NCBI RefSeq assembly: GCF_030408415.1
Contig: NZ_CP046976.1
Location: 1,834,371-1,898,370, forward strand
Direction: 5' to 3'
Length of the DNA: 64,000 bases
DNA from: Corynebacterium appendicis CIP 107643
GTDB lineage: Bacteria; Actinomycetota; Actinomycetes; Mycobacteriales; Mycobacteriaceae
Shown here in pieces: positions 18,148 to 27,327 of this stretch. Position numbers and translations under genes: made by a program. A model generated the notes under the pieces. The model searched no databases, was not told the DNA's origin, and saw only the letters and a program-made list of their open reading frames with translations. Every line of letters starts with the position of its first letter. The first letter of the stretch is position 1.

Positions 18148-18368
18148 TGACGCAGCCGGACAACAACACTGGTAACGCAGGCAGCGAAAAAGGCAAGCTT
18201 CTCGACGCAGCGACGCGCCGCATCGGCAACGAGCCCGATACCGATCCCATCTCCGATCTGGACCGTCTAGAGTCCCGCGACCTGGACCGCCTAGACGAGG
18301 AGGAGATCGGCGAGGACGACAGCAGCTTCGCCAACGACAACCCGGATGGACCAAGCGAGCTGACCTAA
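18147..18368 (+). CDS. Small acidic hypothetical protein
   Basis: 73-residue hydrophilic, acidic protein (DRLESRDLDRLDEEEIGEDD in the middle), with no recognised domain. It is coupled to the preceding 44-residue gene by a one-base overlap and followed by a strong terminator, so the pair makes a compact two-gene unit. Function unknown. Confidence 0.65.
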   Translation: MTQPDNNTGNAGSEKGKLLDAATRRIGNEPDTDPISDLDRLESRDLDRLDEEEIGEDDSSFANDNPDGPSELT

Positions 18369-18398
18369 CCACGCAGCACCGCTCTACCTGGGCCGAAC

Positions 18399-18428
18399 AC
18401 GCCACCCTGGAAACTGGGTGGCGTTTTT
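18399..18428 (+). terminator. Intrinsic terminator of the small acidic gene pair
   Basis: A 9-bp GC-rich stem with arm ACGCCACCC, an 8-base loop and a T5 run at 18424-18428. Confidence 0.85.
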
Positions 18429-18443
18429 CGTGCGCCCGCACTT

Positions 18444-18581
18444 GACGCCTTATCTAATCACCCCCCCGTCAATCTGTCCGTTCTGAAAAACAACCGTGCG
18501 AAAGCCTTCCAGTTCACCACGCTCACCGCGATCTGCCAGGCGCCCGACTGCCAGCCGGGCGAGGTGTTCTCGGTCAAATAA
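18444..18581 (+). pseudogene. Possible remnant of a decayed coding sequence
   Basis: An open frame without a start codon reads as ordinary protein near its end (NNRAKAFQFTTLTAICQAPD, then CQPGEVFSVK and TAA). Codon choice looks coding, but there is no promoter, start or ribosome site. It may be the tail of a lost gene; family not recognised. Confidence 0.25.
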
Positions 18582-18620
18582 TGCGGGAGCAGTCCGCAGC
18601 GCACCTGTAGGCTCGCAGGC

Positions 18621-19421
18621 ATGAGTTTCCCCTCCCCCGCACGTGATTTCTACGCACTGGTCACCGGCGCGAGCCAAGGCATCGGCGAGGCCATGGCCCG
18701 CGATTTCGCCGCCGAAGGCCACAACCTCATCATCGTTGCCCGCCGCGAAGACGTCCTGACGCAGCTCGCAGAGGAGCTAGAGAAGGACTACGGCGTCGAT
18801 GTCGTAGTGGCGGCGCATGATCTATCGGTCACGGAAGACGTCGATACGCTGCTTTCGCTCATCGACGAAAAGCGCATCTCCATCTGCGTCAACTCCGCCG
18901 GCATCGCTTCCTTCGGGCCTTTCATGGACCAGGACTGGAACTACGAGACGAACCAGTTCAACCTCAATGCCACGGCTGTCTTCCGCATCACCAAGGCGGT
19001 GCTCGACCAGATGGTCCGGCGAGGCGAGGGTGCGCTGTGCAACGTCGGTTCCGCCGCCGGAAATGTGCCGATCCCGAATAACGCGACCTACGTGCTCACC
19101 AAAGCCGGCGTCAACGCGTTCACGGAGGCGCTGCACTACGAACTAAAGAAGACCGGCGTGCACTGCACCCTGCTCGCGCCCGGCCCGGTGCGCGACGCCG
19201 TCATTCCGGAAGAGGACCAGTCCATCGTGGACAAGGTGGTCCCGGAGTTCTTGTGGACGACCTACGAGTCCTGCTCCCGCGAGACCATCGACGCGATGAA
19301 GAAGAACCGCCGCCGCATCACCCCCGGCCCGTTGTCCAAGGCCATGGACTTCGTCTCCTCGTACGCGCCGCGCGGTGCGCTCGCACCGGTCATGGGCTGG
19401 TTCTACGCCAAGATGGGTTAG
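18621..19421 (+). CDS. cmrA: Short-chain dehydrogenase, mycolate reductase CmrA ortholog
   Basis: 266-residue NAD(P)-dependent SDR. The cofactor motif TGASQGIG is at residues 15-22, NSAG at 91-94, Ser144 and Tyr157-xxx-Lys161 form the active site. The linkage to orn matches C. glutamicum cmrA and M. tuberculosis Rv2509-Rv2511, where this enzyme reduces the beta-keto group of newly made mycolate precursors. This makes the window mycolic-acid-bearing. TAGGCT ends 7 bases before ATG 18621, so the mRNA is likely leaderless. Confidence 0.85.
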   Translation: MSFPSPARDFYALVTGASQGIGEAMARDFAAEGHNLIIVARREDVLTQLAEELEKDYGVDVVVAAHDLSVTEDVDTLLSLIDEKRISICVNSAGIASFGPFMDQDWNYETNQFNLNATAVFRITKAVLDQMVRRGEGALCNVGSAAGNVPIPNNATYVLTKAGVNAFTEALHYELKKTGVHCTLLAPGPVRDAVIPEEDQSIVDKVVPEFLWTTYESCSRETIDAMKKNRRRITPGPLSKAMDFVSSYAPRGALAPVMGWFYAKMG

Positions 19422-19431
19422 CGTGGGCCTC

Positions 19432-20064
19432 ATGAGTGAAGCACTGGCACAAAAAGACGACCGGATTGTCTGGGTCGATTTGGAAATGACCGGGCTCGAC
19501 CCCGACCGCCACGTCATCGTCGAGGTCGCTGCCCTGGTCACCGATGCCGAGCTGAATATTCTCGACGACGGCATTGACCTCGTCGTCCACGCCACCGACG
19601 CAGAGCTAGCCGAGATGGACGATTTCGTCACCGAGATGCATGGCTCCTCCGGGCTGACGGAGCAGATCAAGGCCTCCACCGTCACGATCGAGGAGGCGGA
19701 AGAAGCGGTGCTGGGGCTCGTCGAAAAGCACTGCGGCGAGCACCGCCCTCCGCTGGCCGGCAATTCCATCGCCACGGACCGCTCCTTCATCCGTGCGCAG
19801 ATGCCGCGCCTGGACGCGGCGCTGCACTACCGCATGATCGACGTCTCCACCGTCAAGGAGCTCACACGCCGCTGGTTCCCCAAGGCCTACTACAACCAGC
19901 CGGACAAGGGCATGGCCCACCGCGCTCTGGCCGATATCGTCGAGTCCATCCGCGAGCTCGACTACTACCGCCGCAGCGTGTTCGTGCCCGCACCAGGGCC
20001 GTCCTCGTCTGAAGCAAGCGAGAGCACGAAGGCCGCGACCGAGGCGTACCAGCAGTTTTTGTAA
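19432..20064 (+). CDS. orn: Oligoribonuclease
   Basis: 210-residue DEDDh 3'-5' exonuclease that degrades 2-5 nt RNA fragments (including pGpG) in the cytoplasm. The first acidic motif is [20 protein letters not shown], with [11 protein letters not shown] and the catalytic His in [13 protein letters not shown] 19432 gives the usual N-terminus and length; the upstream frame is intergenic. It is 10 bases after cmrA on the same strand and so probably cotranscribed. Confidence 0.95.
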   Translation: MSEALAQKDDRIVWVDLEMTGLDPDRHVIVEVAALVTDAELNILDDGIDLVVHATDAELAEMDDFVTEMHGSSGLTEQIKASTVTIEEAEEAVLGLVEKHCGEHRPPLAGNSIATDRSFIRAQMPRLDAALHYRMIDVSTVKELTRRWFPKAYYNQPDKGMAHRALADIVESIRELDYYRRSVFVPAPGPSSSEASESTKAATEAYQQFL

Positions 20065-20112
20065 AACCGAGCGCGTGAACTAATGTAGAAACCCGCTGCA
20101 ATTTGCAGCGAT

Positions 20113-20189
20113 GGTGGCTGTAGTTCAGCTGGTAGAGCACCAGGTTGTGATCCTGGGTGTCGCGGGTTCGAGCCCCGTCAGCCACCCCA
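20113..20189 (+). tRNA. tRNA-His (anticodon GUG)
   Basis: Cloverleaf with acceptor GTGGCTG/CAGCCAC plus the extra 5' G (20113), anticodon loop TTGTGAT, T-arm GCGGGTTCGAGCCCCGT, and an encoded CCA at 20187-20189. Confidence 0.95.
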
Positions 20190-20199
20190 AAGTCATCAG

Positions 20200-20241
20200 T
20201 CGCGACATCGTTGGCATATGAGTCGCGAGATGGTGGACAAA
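20200..20241 (+). repeat. tRNA-downstream repeat, copy 2
   Basis: 37 of 42 positions match 16126-16167. It lies 10 bp after tRNA-His and runs into its terminator. Confidence 0.75.
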
Positions 20242-20242
20242 T

Positions 20243-20282
20243 ACCGGCGTCTTGGTTTTCATTTTCCAAGGCGCCGGTTTTT
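20243..20282 (+). terminator. Terminator of tRNA-His
   Basis: A 13-bp stem (arm ACCGGCG then CTTGG) with a 10-base T-rich loop and T5 at 20278-20282. Confidence 0.88.
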
Positions 20283-20296
20283 GTCGTTTAACCCGA

Positions 20297-21364
20297 TTAG
20301 TCGACGGGATAGCCGGTGACTGGGCCGTCAGTGTTCGGCTGCCAGCCCAGCGCGGGGGCGACGTGGGTGGCGAAGTTTTCCAAGATCTTCACGTTGACGT
20401 CGACGCCCATGCCGGTGGGAATGGTGATGAGCAGGGTGTCGGCGGACATGACGGCGGGGTCCGCTTTGAGCTGCTCGATGAGCTTGTCCGGCTCGGCGGC
20501 GTAGGTGCGGCCGAAGGTGGTTGAGCCGGCATCAGGCAGCGCGCCCACCTGGTCGGAACCGGTGGCCTGCATGCCGAACATCTGCATGTCCGCGCCGTCG
20601 ACGATGGGGAAAATGGAGCGGGACACCGACACGCGCGGGGTCCAGTCGTGGCCAGCCTCCTTCCACGCGGCGCGGTAACGGCTGATCTGATCTGCCTGGA
20701 TCTCACCCAAGGACTCGGCAGTGGTCTCAGAGACCAGGGTGGAGGACATCAGGTTCAACCCGTCCTTGGCGGCCTGATCCGCCGAGGTGTGGGTGCCCGA
20801 GCCGTAAAAGATGTGCTTACGCAGCTCGGGCACCATGGGGAAGACCGGCAGGGCGGAGCCGGGCTGGAACATGTTGGGGTACTGCCGGTCCAGCGGAGCG
20901 GCAGTGGCGAATCCGTTGCCGTCCACTGCAGCCATAAACGCCTCGAGGTGGCCGCGCGCCACGTCCGCGCCGTTGAGCGCTTCGCCCGTGTAACCGAAGG
21001 CCTCCCAGCCGCGGTCAGCCACCTCGGGGGCGCCGCGCGAGACGCCCAAGGCCACGCGGCCACCGGAAATCTGGTAGAGCGACGCAGCCTCCTCGGCGAG
21101 GTAGAGCGGGTTCTCATAGCGCATGTCGATGACACCGGTGCCCACCTCGATGTGTTTGGTGGTGGCCGCGACAGCACCGAGCAGCGGCATCGGGGCGGAG
21201 GCCTGCGGCACGAAGTGGTGGACGCGGAAGGACGCGTTGTTCGCGCCGATCTCATCCGCAGCCTGGGCGATTTCCAGGTGGATCTTGGCGATCTTTTCCG
21301 CAGATGGCCCGTGCTGGCCACCGAAGGCGTAGTGCCCGAAGCTTAAGAATCCGAATGCTTTCAT
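20297..21364 (-). CDS. LLM-class flavin-dependent oxidoreductase (luciferase-like)
   Basis: 355-residue soluble bacterial-luciferase-fold protein that would use reduced FMN or F420. It starts MKAFGFLSFGHYAFGG. Family blocks are EVGTGVIDMRYENPLYLAEEAAS, GGRVALGVSRGAPEV and the DTLLITIPTG-containing C-terminus. ATG 21364 is chosen for AAAGGAG 10 bases upstream; the longer frame adds an implausible N-terminus. Substrate unknown. It borders the copper cassette, with an IS-end remnant between. Confidence 0.85.
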   Translation of the reverse strand: MKAFGFLSFGHYAFGGQHGPSAEKIAKIHLEIAQAADEIGANNASFRVHHFVPQASAPMPLLGAVAATTKHIEVGTGVIDMRYENPLYLAEEAASLYQISGGRVALGVSRGAPEVADRGWEAFGYTGEALNGADVARGHLEAFMAAVDGNGFATAAPLDRQYPNMFQPGSALPVFPMVPELRKHIFYGSGTHTSADQAAKDGLNLMSSTLVSETTAESLGEIQADQISRYRAAWKEAGHDWTPRVSVSRSIFPIVDGADMQMFGMQATGSDQVGALPDAGSTTFGRTYAAEPDKLIEQLKADPAVMSADTLLITIPTGMGVDVNVKILENFATHVAPALGWQPNTDGPVTGYPVD

Positions 21365-21449
21365 TGGGTAACACTCCTTTTGGTGACGTATCAACAACTA
21401 GGGTAATGCCTCACCTCGAGATTGTCACGGATGGTGGCGGATTGAAACC

Positions 21450-21480
21450 TCCTGGGTTTAGTTCCGATCATTTCTAGAGA
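21450..21480. mobile_element. Solitary left-end fragment of the IS3-family element
   Basis: 31 bp identical to 12341-12371 (IS left end starting TCCTGGGTTTAG), then the match stops. No transposase or right end is nearby. It lies between the luciferase-like gene and csoR, at the edge of the copper cassette. Confidence 0.8.
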
Positions 21481-21546
21481 GGCCTACCGCCCTCTGCCCC
21501 CATTTGAGCAATGGGCGCAGGAGGTTGGACGTCTGGCCTTGAGGAT

Positions 21547-21858
21547 TTAGGAGCGGACGAGGCGGGCGATGGCGTCGGCAGCTTCGACAAGTTTTTCTTC
21601 GGCGGCTGGCCCGTCGGTTTGGGCTGCACGAACGACGCAGTGGCGCATATGGTCATCGAGCAGGCTCAGCGCGACGTTATTCAGGGCTGAGGTGATGGAG
21701 CTGATCTGGGTGAGGATATCGATGCAATATTTCTCTTCATCGATCATGCGATGAATCCCGCGGGCCTGGCCTTCAATGCGTTTCAATCGGGCCAGGTAGC
21801 GGTCTTTGTCACTGATATAGCCGTGGTCAGCGGAATCAGCATGCGGGGTTTTAGTCAT
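21547..21858 (-). CDS. csoR: CsoR-family copper-sensing repressor
   Basis: 103-residue all-helical metal sensor (DUF156/CsoR). Copper ligands Cys45, His70 and Cys74 keep the C-x24-H-x3-C spacing of M. tuberculosis CsoR; the DNA-binding face includes RYLARLKRIEGQARGIHRM. ATG 21858 is chosen over the longer frame to 21891. It lies 47 bp downstream of copB on the same strand and so is probably cotranscribed and autoregulating, with its operator at 24334-24353. Confidence 0.87.
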   Translation of the reverse strand: MTKTPHADSADHGYISDKDRYLARLKRIEGQARGIHRMIDEEKYCIDILTQISSITSALNNVALSLLDDHMRHCVVRAAQTDGPAAEEKLVEAADAIARLVRS

Positions 21859-21905
21859 GGGCCTGCTTTCTTCGTGCGCCAACGTTGTCACAGCAGTGTC
21901 TCATG

Positions 21906-24137
21906 TTAGGCGTCCATGGTCTCGGGTTTCCGGTCCAGGGACTTAGCAACACTGGCAGCCGGGGTCAGATCCAAGCGGCGCAGCAGCTGGGCATTGAGAG
22001 CTACTACCACGGTTGAGGCCGACATCAGAATTGCCCCCACACTCATCGGCAGCATAAACCCGATCGGAGCCAGCACTCCAGCGGCCAGGGGGACGGCTGC
22101 GATATTGTAGCCAGCAGCCCACCACAGGTTCTGTTTCATTTTCCGGTAACTGGCCTCGGAGAGCTCAAATACGGACAAGACCGAGCGGGGATCCGAGGAA
22201 GCCAGGATAACCCCGGCCGAGCCGATGGCCACATCGGTGCCGGCACCAATGGCGATGCCCACATCGGCCTGAGCCAAAGCTGGCGCGTCATTGACCCCGT
22301 CACCGACCATGGCCACTTTGCGGCCCTCAGCTTGAAGTTCTGCGACCTTGGCGGCCTTATCTTCGGGCCGGACCCCAGCAAAGACTCGGTCAATACCCAG
22401 CTCTTCGGCCACGGTCTCGGCCACGGCTTGGGCATCACCGGTGATCATCACGACCTGGACCCCCTGGGCATGCAGGGCATCCACGGTGTCACGGGATTCG
22501 GGTCGGATTTCATCAGCTAGACGCAGCGCGCCAATAACTTGGCCATCGGCCATCACGTGAAGAATGATTGCGCCTTCGTCGCGCCACCGCTCAGCAATCG
22601 CTATCTCATCTTGGGAGTGGTGTTCTAACAGGTAAGGGCCACCGACTTCAATGACCGTGCCATTGACCGTTGCTTTGACGCCCACAGCTGGGGAAGAGGA
22701 AAAATCACTGGTGCCAGGTACGTCGAGGTTGCGGGCCCGGGCCGCGCCGACAATGGCCTGCGCTAGGGGGTGCTCGCTGTCGGCTTCAGCAGCGGCGGCC
22801 AACGCTAACACCTCATCTTTGGTTCTATCACCCACAGGGTGGATCCCGGTGACGGTGGGCTCACCTTTGGTCAGGGTGCCGGTTTTATCGAACAGTACCG
22901 AATCCACGGAGCGCATCGATTCCAGTGCCAAGCGATCTTTGATCAACACCCCGCCACGAGCCGCACGCTCGGTGGCAATCGATACCACCAACGGAATTGC
23001 GAGGCCCAAGGCGTGAGGGCAGGCAATGACCAGCACCGTAATGGTGCGTACTACAGCGGCGTCGGGCATACCCAGTATGGACCACACCAGCGCAGTAATT
23101 ACCGCAGCCCCGAAGGCGAACCAGAACAACCAACCGGCGGCGGTGTCGGCAATGCGTTGGGCTTTGGACGAGGAGGATTGGGCGTCGGCGACCAGTTTCT
23201 GGATCCCCGCCAGCGCGGTGTCATCTCCAATGGCGGTGACTTTGACCCGCAGCCCGGAATCCGTGGCCACAGTGCCGGCCACGACGTGGTCGTCCGGGCC
23301 GCGTCGGACGGTTTTGGATTCCCCGGTGACCATGGATTCATCCATGGAGGCACTACCATCGACGATCTGGCCATCGGCCGGGACCGCAGATCCAGGCCGA
23401 ACAATGACGACATCTCCAACGACCAGCTCCGCCGGGGCGACGGTGACAACGTCATCGCCGTCGACCTTCTCAGCTTCATCCGGCAGCAAGGCGGCCAGGG
23501 AGTCTAAGGCGGAAGTGGTTTGGGCCAAGGACCGCATTTCAATCCAGTGGCCTAACAACATAATGACCACCAGTAGCGCCAGTTCCCACCAGAAGTTCAG
23601 CTCGTAATCCAAGATGCCCAGGGTCGCACCCCAGGAGGCAATGAAGGCCACCGTGATTGCTAACCCGATAAGCAGCATCATGCCGGGTTGTCGGGACCGG
23701 ATCTCGGAGACGGCCCCCGTCAAGAAAGGCCGGCCACCCCAGAAATAGATGATTGTGCCCAGGATCGGCGACACCCACCACACCCAGGCCGTGTCAGGTA
23801 ATTGATAGCTCAACAGGTCGGCGAACATCGGGTTGAACGCGACCACTGGAGTTGCCAGCACCAACATGATCCAAAATAACCGCCGGAATTGTCCGACATG
23901 ATCCCCATGGTCCCCGTGGCCATGTCCGGCATGGCCGCCATGCATCTCGTGGCCGGAATGGTGTTGGCCCTCCTGGCCGTGCCCGCCCGCGCCGTGTTCG
24001 TGATGCTCATGCCCGTCGTGCCCCATGGCGCCAGCTTGGCTGGCTTGATGATCCGCCTGGTGGACTTCGGTTTCAGTAGTGCGAGCCTGTTGATGCGCAA
24101 TGTGGTGTTGGGGGTGATGGTGGTCGCGTTCAACCAT
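21906..24137 (-). CDS. copB: Copper-translocating P-type ATPase, CopB type (P1B-3)
   Basis: 743-residue membrane pump that uses ATP to export copper. The N-terminal 80 residues are His-rich (about 23 His) in place of CxxC domains. Motifs: the transmembrane CPH in VIACPHALGLAIP (CPH marks the CopB group rather than CPC CopA), TGES, DKTGTLT and GDGVNDAPAL. ATG 24137 has GGAAAGG 8 bases upstream; the open frame to 24314 runs through the promoter region. Divergent from the DUF1541 lipoprotein gene and followed by csoR. Confidence 0.92.
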   Translation of the reverse strand: MVERDHHHPQHHIAHQQARTTETEVHQADHQASQAGAMGHDGHEHHEHGAGGHGQEGQHHSGHEMHGGHAGHGHGDHGDHVGQFRRLFWIMLVLATPVVAFNPMFADLLSYQLPDTAWVWWVSPILGTIIYFWGGRPFLTGAVSEIRSRQPGMMLLIGLAITVAFIASWGATLGILDYELNFWWELALLVVIMLLGHWIEMRSLAQTTSALDSLAALLPDEAEKVDGDDVVTVAPAELVVGDVVIVRPGSAVPADGQIVDGSASMDESMVTGESKTVRRGPDDHVVAGTVATDSGLRVKVTAIGDDTALAGIQKLVADAQSSSSKAQRIADTAAGWLFWFAFGAAVITALVWSILGMPDAAVVRTITVLVIACPHALGLAIPLVVSIATERAARGGVLIKDRLALESMRSVDSVLFDKTGTLTKGEPTVTGIHPVGDRTKDEVLALAAAAEADSEHPLAQAIVGAARARNLDVPGTSDFSSSPAVGVKATVNGTVIEVGGPYLLEHHSQDEIAIAERWRDEGAIILHVMADGQVIGALRLADEIRPESRDTVDALHAQGVQVVMITGDAQAVAETVAEELGIDRVFAGVRPEDKAAKVAELQAEGRKVAMVGDGVNDAPALAQADVGIAIGAGTDVAIGSAGVILASSDPRSVLSVFELSEASYRKMKQNLWWAAGYNIAAVPLAAGVLAPIGFMLPMSVGAILMSASTVVVALNAQLLRRLDLTPAASVAKSLDRKPETMDA

Positions 24138-24333
24138 GTCAGAAGCCTTTCCGTGGAAGTGATTGTGAAATATTTCCGCGTCCGAAGAGCTGAGCGATAT
24201 CCATCGAGCGTGTAGCGCCTCGCGAGAACTTGCGGGCTCATGCACTCGTCGGACTGGGTGGCGGTTTCGCACTAGACACGCGACGCGCGTTAACCCGCCG
24301 CCTCGACAGCCCATCTTAGTCCGCTTGCTATAT

Positions 24334-24353
24334 ACCCTATACCCCTATAGGGT
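24334..24353. promoter_or_regulatory. CsoR operator in the divergent copB/DUF1541 promoter region
   Basis: A perfect 8-bp inverted repeat, ACCCTATA-CCCC-TATAGGGT. It matches the AT/GGG-rich palindromes bound by CsoR and sits between the two divergent copper genes, so one site could control both. Confidence 0.8.
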
Positions 24354-24404
24354 TCGGTTTCAATGGGTGGCATCCCCGTCCACCCCGAAATGACAGGAGC
24401 ACTG

Positions 24405-25001
24405 ATGAACAAACTGACCCAGATAACTCGACTTACTCTCGTCGCAGCAGTGGGTACCTTGGCCCTGACCAGCTGCGCCGGACCCGGTGACGACGAGACT
24501 GTCCCAGAATCCGCGCCCACCCAAGACCAGGTGCAGACCGATACCCCCAGTTCCGATGCACAGGCCCACGATCATGACCCGGATGGCGGTCCAGCACCGT
24601 CGGGAATGAAAGAAGCCACCGATCCCACATATGCTGTCGGCGACTCTGTGATCCTCGACGCCGACCATATGCCAGGTATGGATAATGCTGAAGCCACCAT
24701 CTCTGGCGCATTTGATACGACCACTTATTCTGTGAGCTACACGCCCACTGATGGTGGCACCCCTGTGACGGACCACAAGTGGGTCGTCCACGAAGAACTC
24801 GAAGGCCACGGCGAAGCGCCGCTTGAAGCAGGCAGTCAAGTCATTTTGAACGCCGATCACATGCCTGGAATGAAGGGAGCAGAAGCCACCATAGATAGCT
24901 CCACCGACGAAACCGTCTACATGGTCGATTTCGAGATGGGCGGCATGGAGATGACCAATCACAAATGGGTCGTGGAGAGCGAAATTCAACCCCGCAACTA
25001 A
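24405..25001 (+). CDS. DUF1541 (YdhK-like) lipoprotein with two repeats
   Basis: 198-residue secreted lipoprotein with lipobox LTSC (Cys24). Two DUF1541 repeats at about 80-140 and 143-198 each contain ADHMPGM and end DHKWVVHEE or NHKWVVESE. Met/His clusters (HMPGM, MGGMEM) could bind copper outside the membrane; this is inferred from composition and context. The family often accompanies copper-resistance genes. AGGAG lies 6 bases before ATG 24405. Confidence 0.85.
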   Translation: MNKLTQITRLTLVAAVGTLALTSCAGPGDDETVPESAPTQDQVQTDTPSSDAQAHDHDPDGGPAPSGMKEATDPTYAVGDSVILDADHMPGMDNAEATISGAFDTTTYSVSYTPTDGGTPVTDHKWVVHEELEGHGEAPLEAGSQVILNADHMPGMKGAEATIDSSTDETVYMVDFEMGGMEMTNHKWVVESEIQPRN

Positions 25002-25032
25002 GGCACCGATATAAAAGCGCCTGTGATAAAAG

Positions 25033-25073
25033 CACCCTGTGCAGTTCCTCTCCGCGAGGATCCGCACAGGGTG
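25033..25073. terminator. Bidirectional terminator between DUF1541 and L,D-transpeptidase genes
   Basis: A perfect 10-bp stem CACCCTGTGC/GCACAGGGTG with short T-rich sequence after it, between convergent genes. Confidence 0.7.
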
Positions 25074-25094
25074 TTTGCGTTGACCTGAGTCCGC

Positions 25095-26291
25095 CTAGCC
25101 TTCGTCGACGTTGCCGGCCTTGAGGGTCTCCCAGTCGAGGTTCCAGTAACCGAGGCCGTCCAGGCCCGACAGGGTTCCACCGGAGGTGTTGACCACCTCG
25201 ACCGGATCCCCCTGCTTGACGTAGTTCATGAACCACTGGGCGTCATCCGGCGTGGCGTTGATGCAACCGTGGGATTGGTTGAAGCTGCCCAGCGCACCGA
25301 TCGCCCACGGGGCGGAGTGAACGTAGATGCCAGACCAGGACATCTGCGTGGCGTAGTTCACCGGGGTGCGGTAGCCGCCGTTCTCCAGCGCCAAACCGTA
25401 GGTGGTGGAGTCCATCACCATGGACTCGTTCCGGTCGCCGATGACGTACATGCCGTTCGGAGTGGCGAACTGGCCGTCGCGGCCGAGGGAGACCGGGAAG
25501 GACCTCACCTCTTCACCGTTGCGGTAGACCGTCAGCGTCTTCGTGCTGTCGTCCACGAGCGTTTCCACCAGGTCGCCGACGGTGAAGGTGGACGAGGAGT
25601 CCTCCGCACCGTAGATGCCGCCGCCGAGATTCTTTCCGTAGATAACGGACTTCACGGTCACCTCGGTGCCCGGCTCCCAGTACTCCTTCGGGCGCCAGAT
25701 CAGGTGGGCAGGATCAATCCAGTAGAACGCACCCTCCGTATCATTCGACGACTCGACGGTGATGGCGTCCTGGGCTGCCTGTCGATCACTCGGCGCAATA
25801 TCGAAGTAGACGTTGATCGCGTGGGCGACACCGACTTCGCTGCCGTCCATCGGGCCGATGTAAGCGTTCGTCTGCCCGCCCGGAACGACGGTGGTGAACA
25901 CCGACTGGGAGGTCTCGCCCTGGGTGGTGGTTGCCTCGACGGTGTACTCGCGGCCGTAGCCGAGCGGCTCAGCCGTGGTCCACTCCGTCTTGTCCTCGTT
26001 GAGCTCGGCCTCGACCTCTTTACCCTCTTCATTGGTCATGGTGACGGACTCAAGGCCGTCGGGGGACGTCACGGCCACCGGCTCGTCCGGCGCCACGCCC
26101 TCGGCGCCGTCCTCCACGGAAATGACCGCAGGGTCATGCTTCTCGGGCTCCGTGGTCTCCACCGACTCCCCCGGCTCCGCCGCAGCTCCCTGCCGGTCAA
26201 TGGTGCACGCCGCCAACGACCCGCCTGCCAGCAGAACGACCGCCCCGGCAGCGATGATCCGGCGCATCCGCGCCCCCGTCTTCTCAGTCAT
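25095..26291 (-). CDS. L,D-transpeptidase lipoprotein (Ig-like domains + YkuD)
   Basis: 398 residues. It forms 3-3 peptidoglycan cross-links on the outer face of the membrane. Lipobox LAAC (Cys29) is followed by two Ig-like domains (about 55-250) and the YkuD domain with His in YVHSAPW and SHGCIN (catalytic Cys). The layout resembles mycobacterial LdtMt2. ATG 26291 is chosen; an internal ATG at 26267 would still leave a signal peptide. Confidence 0.9.
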   Translation of the reverse strand: MTEKTGARMRRIIAAGAVVLLAGGSLAACTIDRQGAAAEPGESVETTEPEKHDPAVISVEDGAEGVAPDEPVAVTSPDGLESVTMTNEEGKEVEAELNEDKTEWTTAEPLGYGREYTVEATTTQGETSQSVFTTVVPGGQTNAYIGPMDGSEVGVAHAINVYFDIAPSDRQAAQDAITVESSNDTEGAFYWIDPAHLIWRPKEYWEPGTEVTVKSVIYGKNLGGGIYGAEDSSSTFTVGDLVETLVDDSTKTLTVYRNGEEVRSFPVSLGRDGQFATPNGMYVIGDRNESMVMDSTTYGLALENGGYRTPVNYATQMSWSGIYVHSAPWAIGALGSFNQSHGCINATPDDAQWFMNYVKQGDPVEVVNTSGGTLSGLDGLGYWNLDWETLKAGNVDEG

Positions 26292-26564
26292 AGTGCAACC
26301 ACGCAACCCTTGAATCCGCTATGAAGATGCTTATTGTTCCCAGTGCAACGAGTATTTACCCTATAGTCCGCCGCGACCCTAAAGCTAGTTACACGCGCCG
26401 AGTTCGAGGAGAGGCTGCTCACCCCCGCGGCACCTCTGCAACGCATGCGCGACAGAAGCTAGATCAACATATTAAGTCCAGTCATGATCCATCCGCCTGA
26501 CCAGGCGATTTCTCCCATTAGAAACAAGCTGCTATATTTTCTTCTCGTTGCCTTCCACGGCAAA

Positions 26565-26637
<73 letters not shown>

Positions 26638-26720
26638 CAATACGGCCAGGTCGAACGGTACAAACCGCGACCTGGCCTTCAGCTTTGCGCGCCTCCACCC
26701 GGCAGCTACATTGGGGAGGC

Positions 26721-27305
26721 GTGAATAGCCAGCCGCAGTCCCCCATCACCGCAGTCACGGTCTTCGCCGGTGCGCGCGAGGGCCTGGACGAGTCGATGAC
26801 CACAGCCGCGTACGGTTTCGGAACCGCACTCGCCCGCCACGGGATCGCGCTGGTGTACGGCGGCGGCCGGCTGGGCATGATGGGCGCTGTCGCGCAGGGG
26901 GCGATCGACGCCGGCGGCGAGACTGTCGGCATCATGCCGGAGCACCTGTCGCAGCACGAGATCGCGCACACGGGCCTGAGTGAACTGGTGATCGTCGACA
27001 CGCTCGCGGAACGAAAACGCCTCATGAGTAAGAGGTGCGGCGCGTTCGTCGCGCTTCCCGGAGGTGCGGGCACACTCGACGAGCTTTTCGACGAATGGAC
27101 CAACCAGCAGCTCGGCCTCCACACCAAACCGATCGGGCTATTGGGCGCGGAATTCTGGGAACCTCTCACGACGATGATCGACCACATGGTCGCCGCGGGC
27201 TTCATCCGCCAGGCTGACCGGGACAGCTTGATAGTGGCGGACGACCCGGACGAGCTCATCGGTGCGCTGGCACAGTGGACGCCGCAACCGCCCCGCTGGG
27301 GTTAA
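26721..27305 (+). CDS. LOG-family protein (cytokinin riboside 5'-monophosphate phosphoribohydrolase-like)
   Basis: 194-residue Rossmann-fold enzyme that removes the ribose phosphate from adenine nucleotides such as cytokinin monophosphates. The nucleotide motif GGGRLGMMGAVAQGA and the active motif PGGAGTLDELFDEWT are intact. GTG 26721 is chosen: TACATT lies 8 bases upstream, and the earlier ATG at 26685 precedes that promoter. In corynebacteria the physiological substrate is uncertain. Confidence 0.87.
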   Translation: MNSQPQSPITAVTVFAGAREGLDESMTTAAYGFGTALARHGIALVYGGGRLGMMGAVAQGAIDAGGETVGIMPEHLSQHEIAHTGLSELVIVDTLAERKRLMSKRCGAFVALPGGAGTLDELFDEWTNQQLGLHTKPIGLLGAEFWEPLTTMIDHMVAAGFIRQADRDSLIVADDPDELIGALAQWTPQPPRWG

Positions 27306-27327
27306 ACAACGTTGTACGCTGGGTTTT

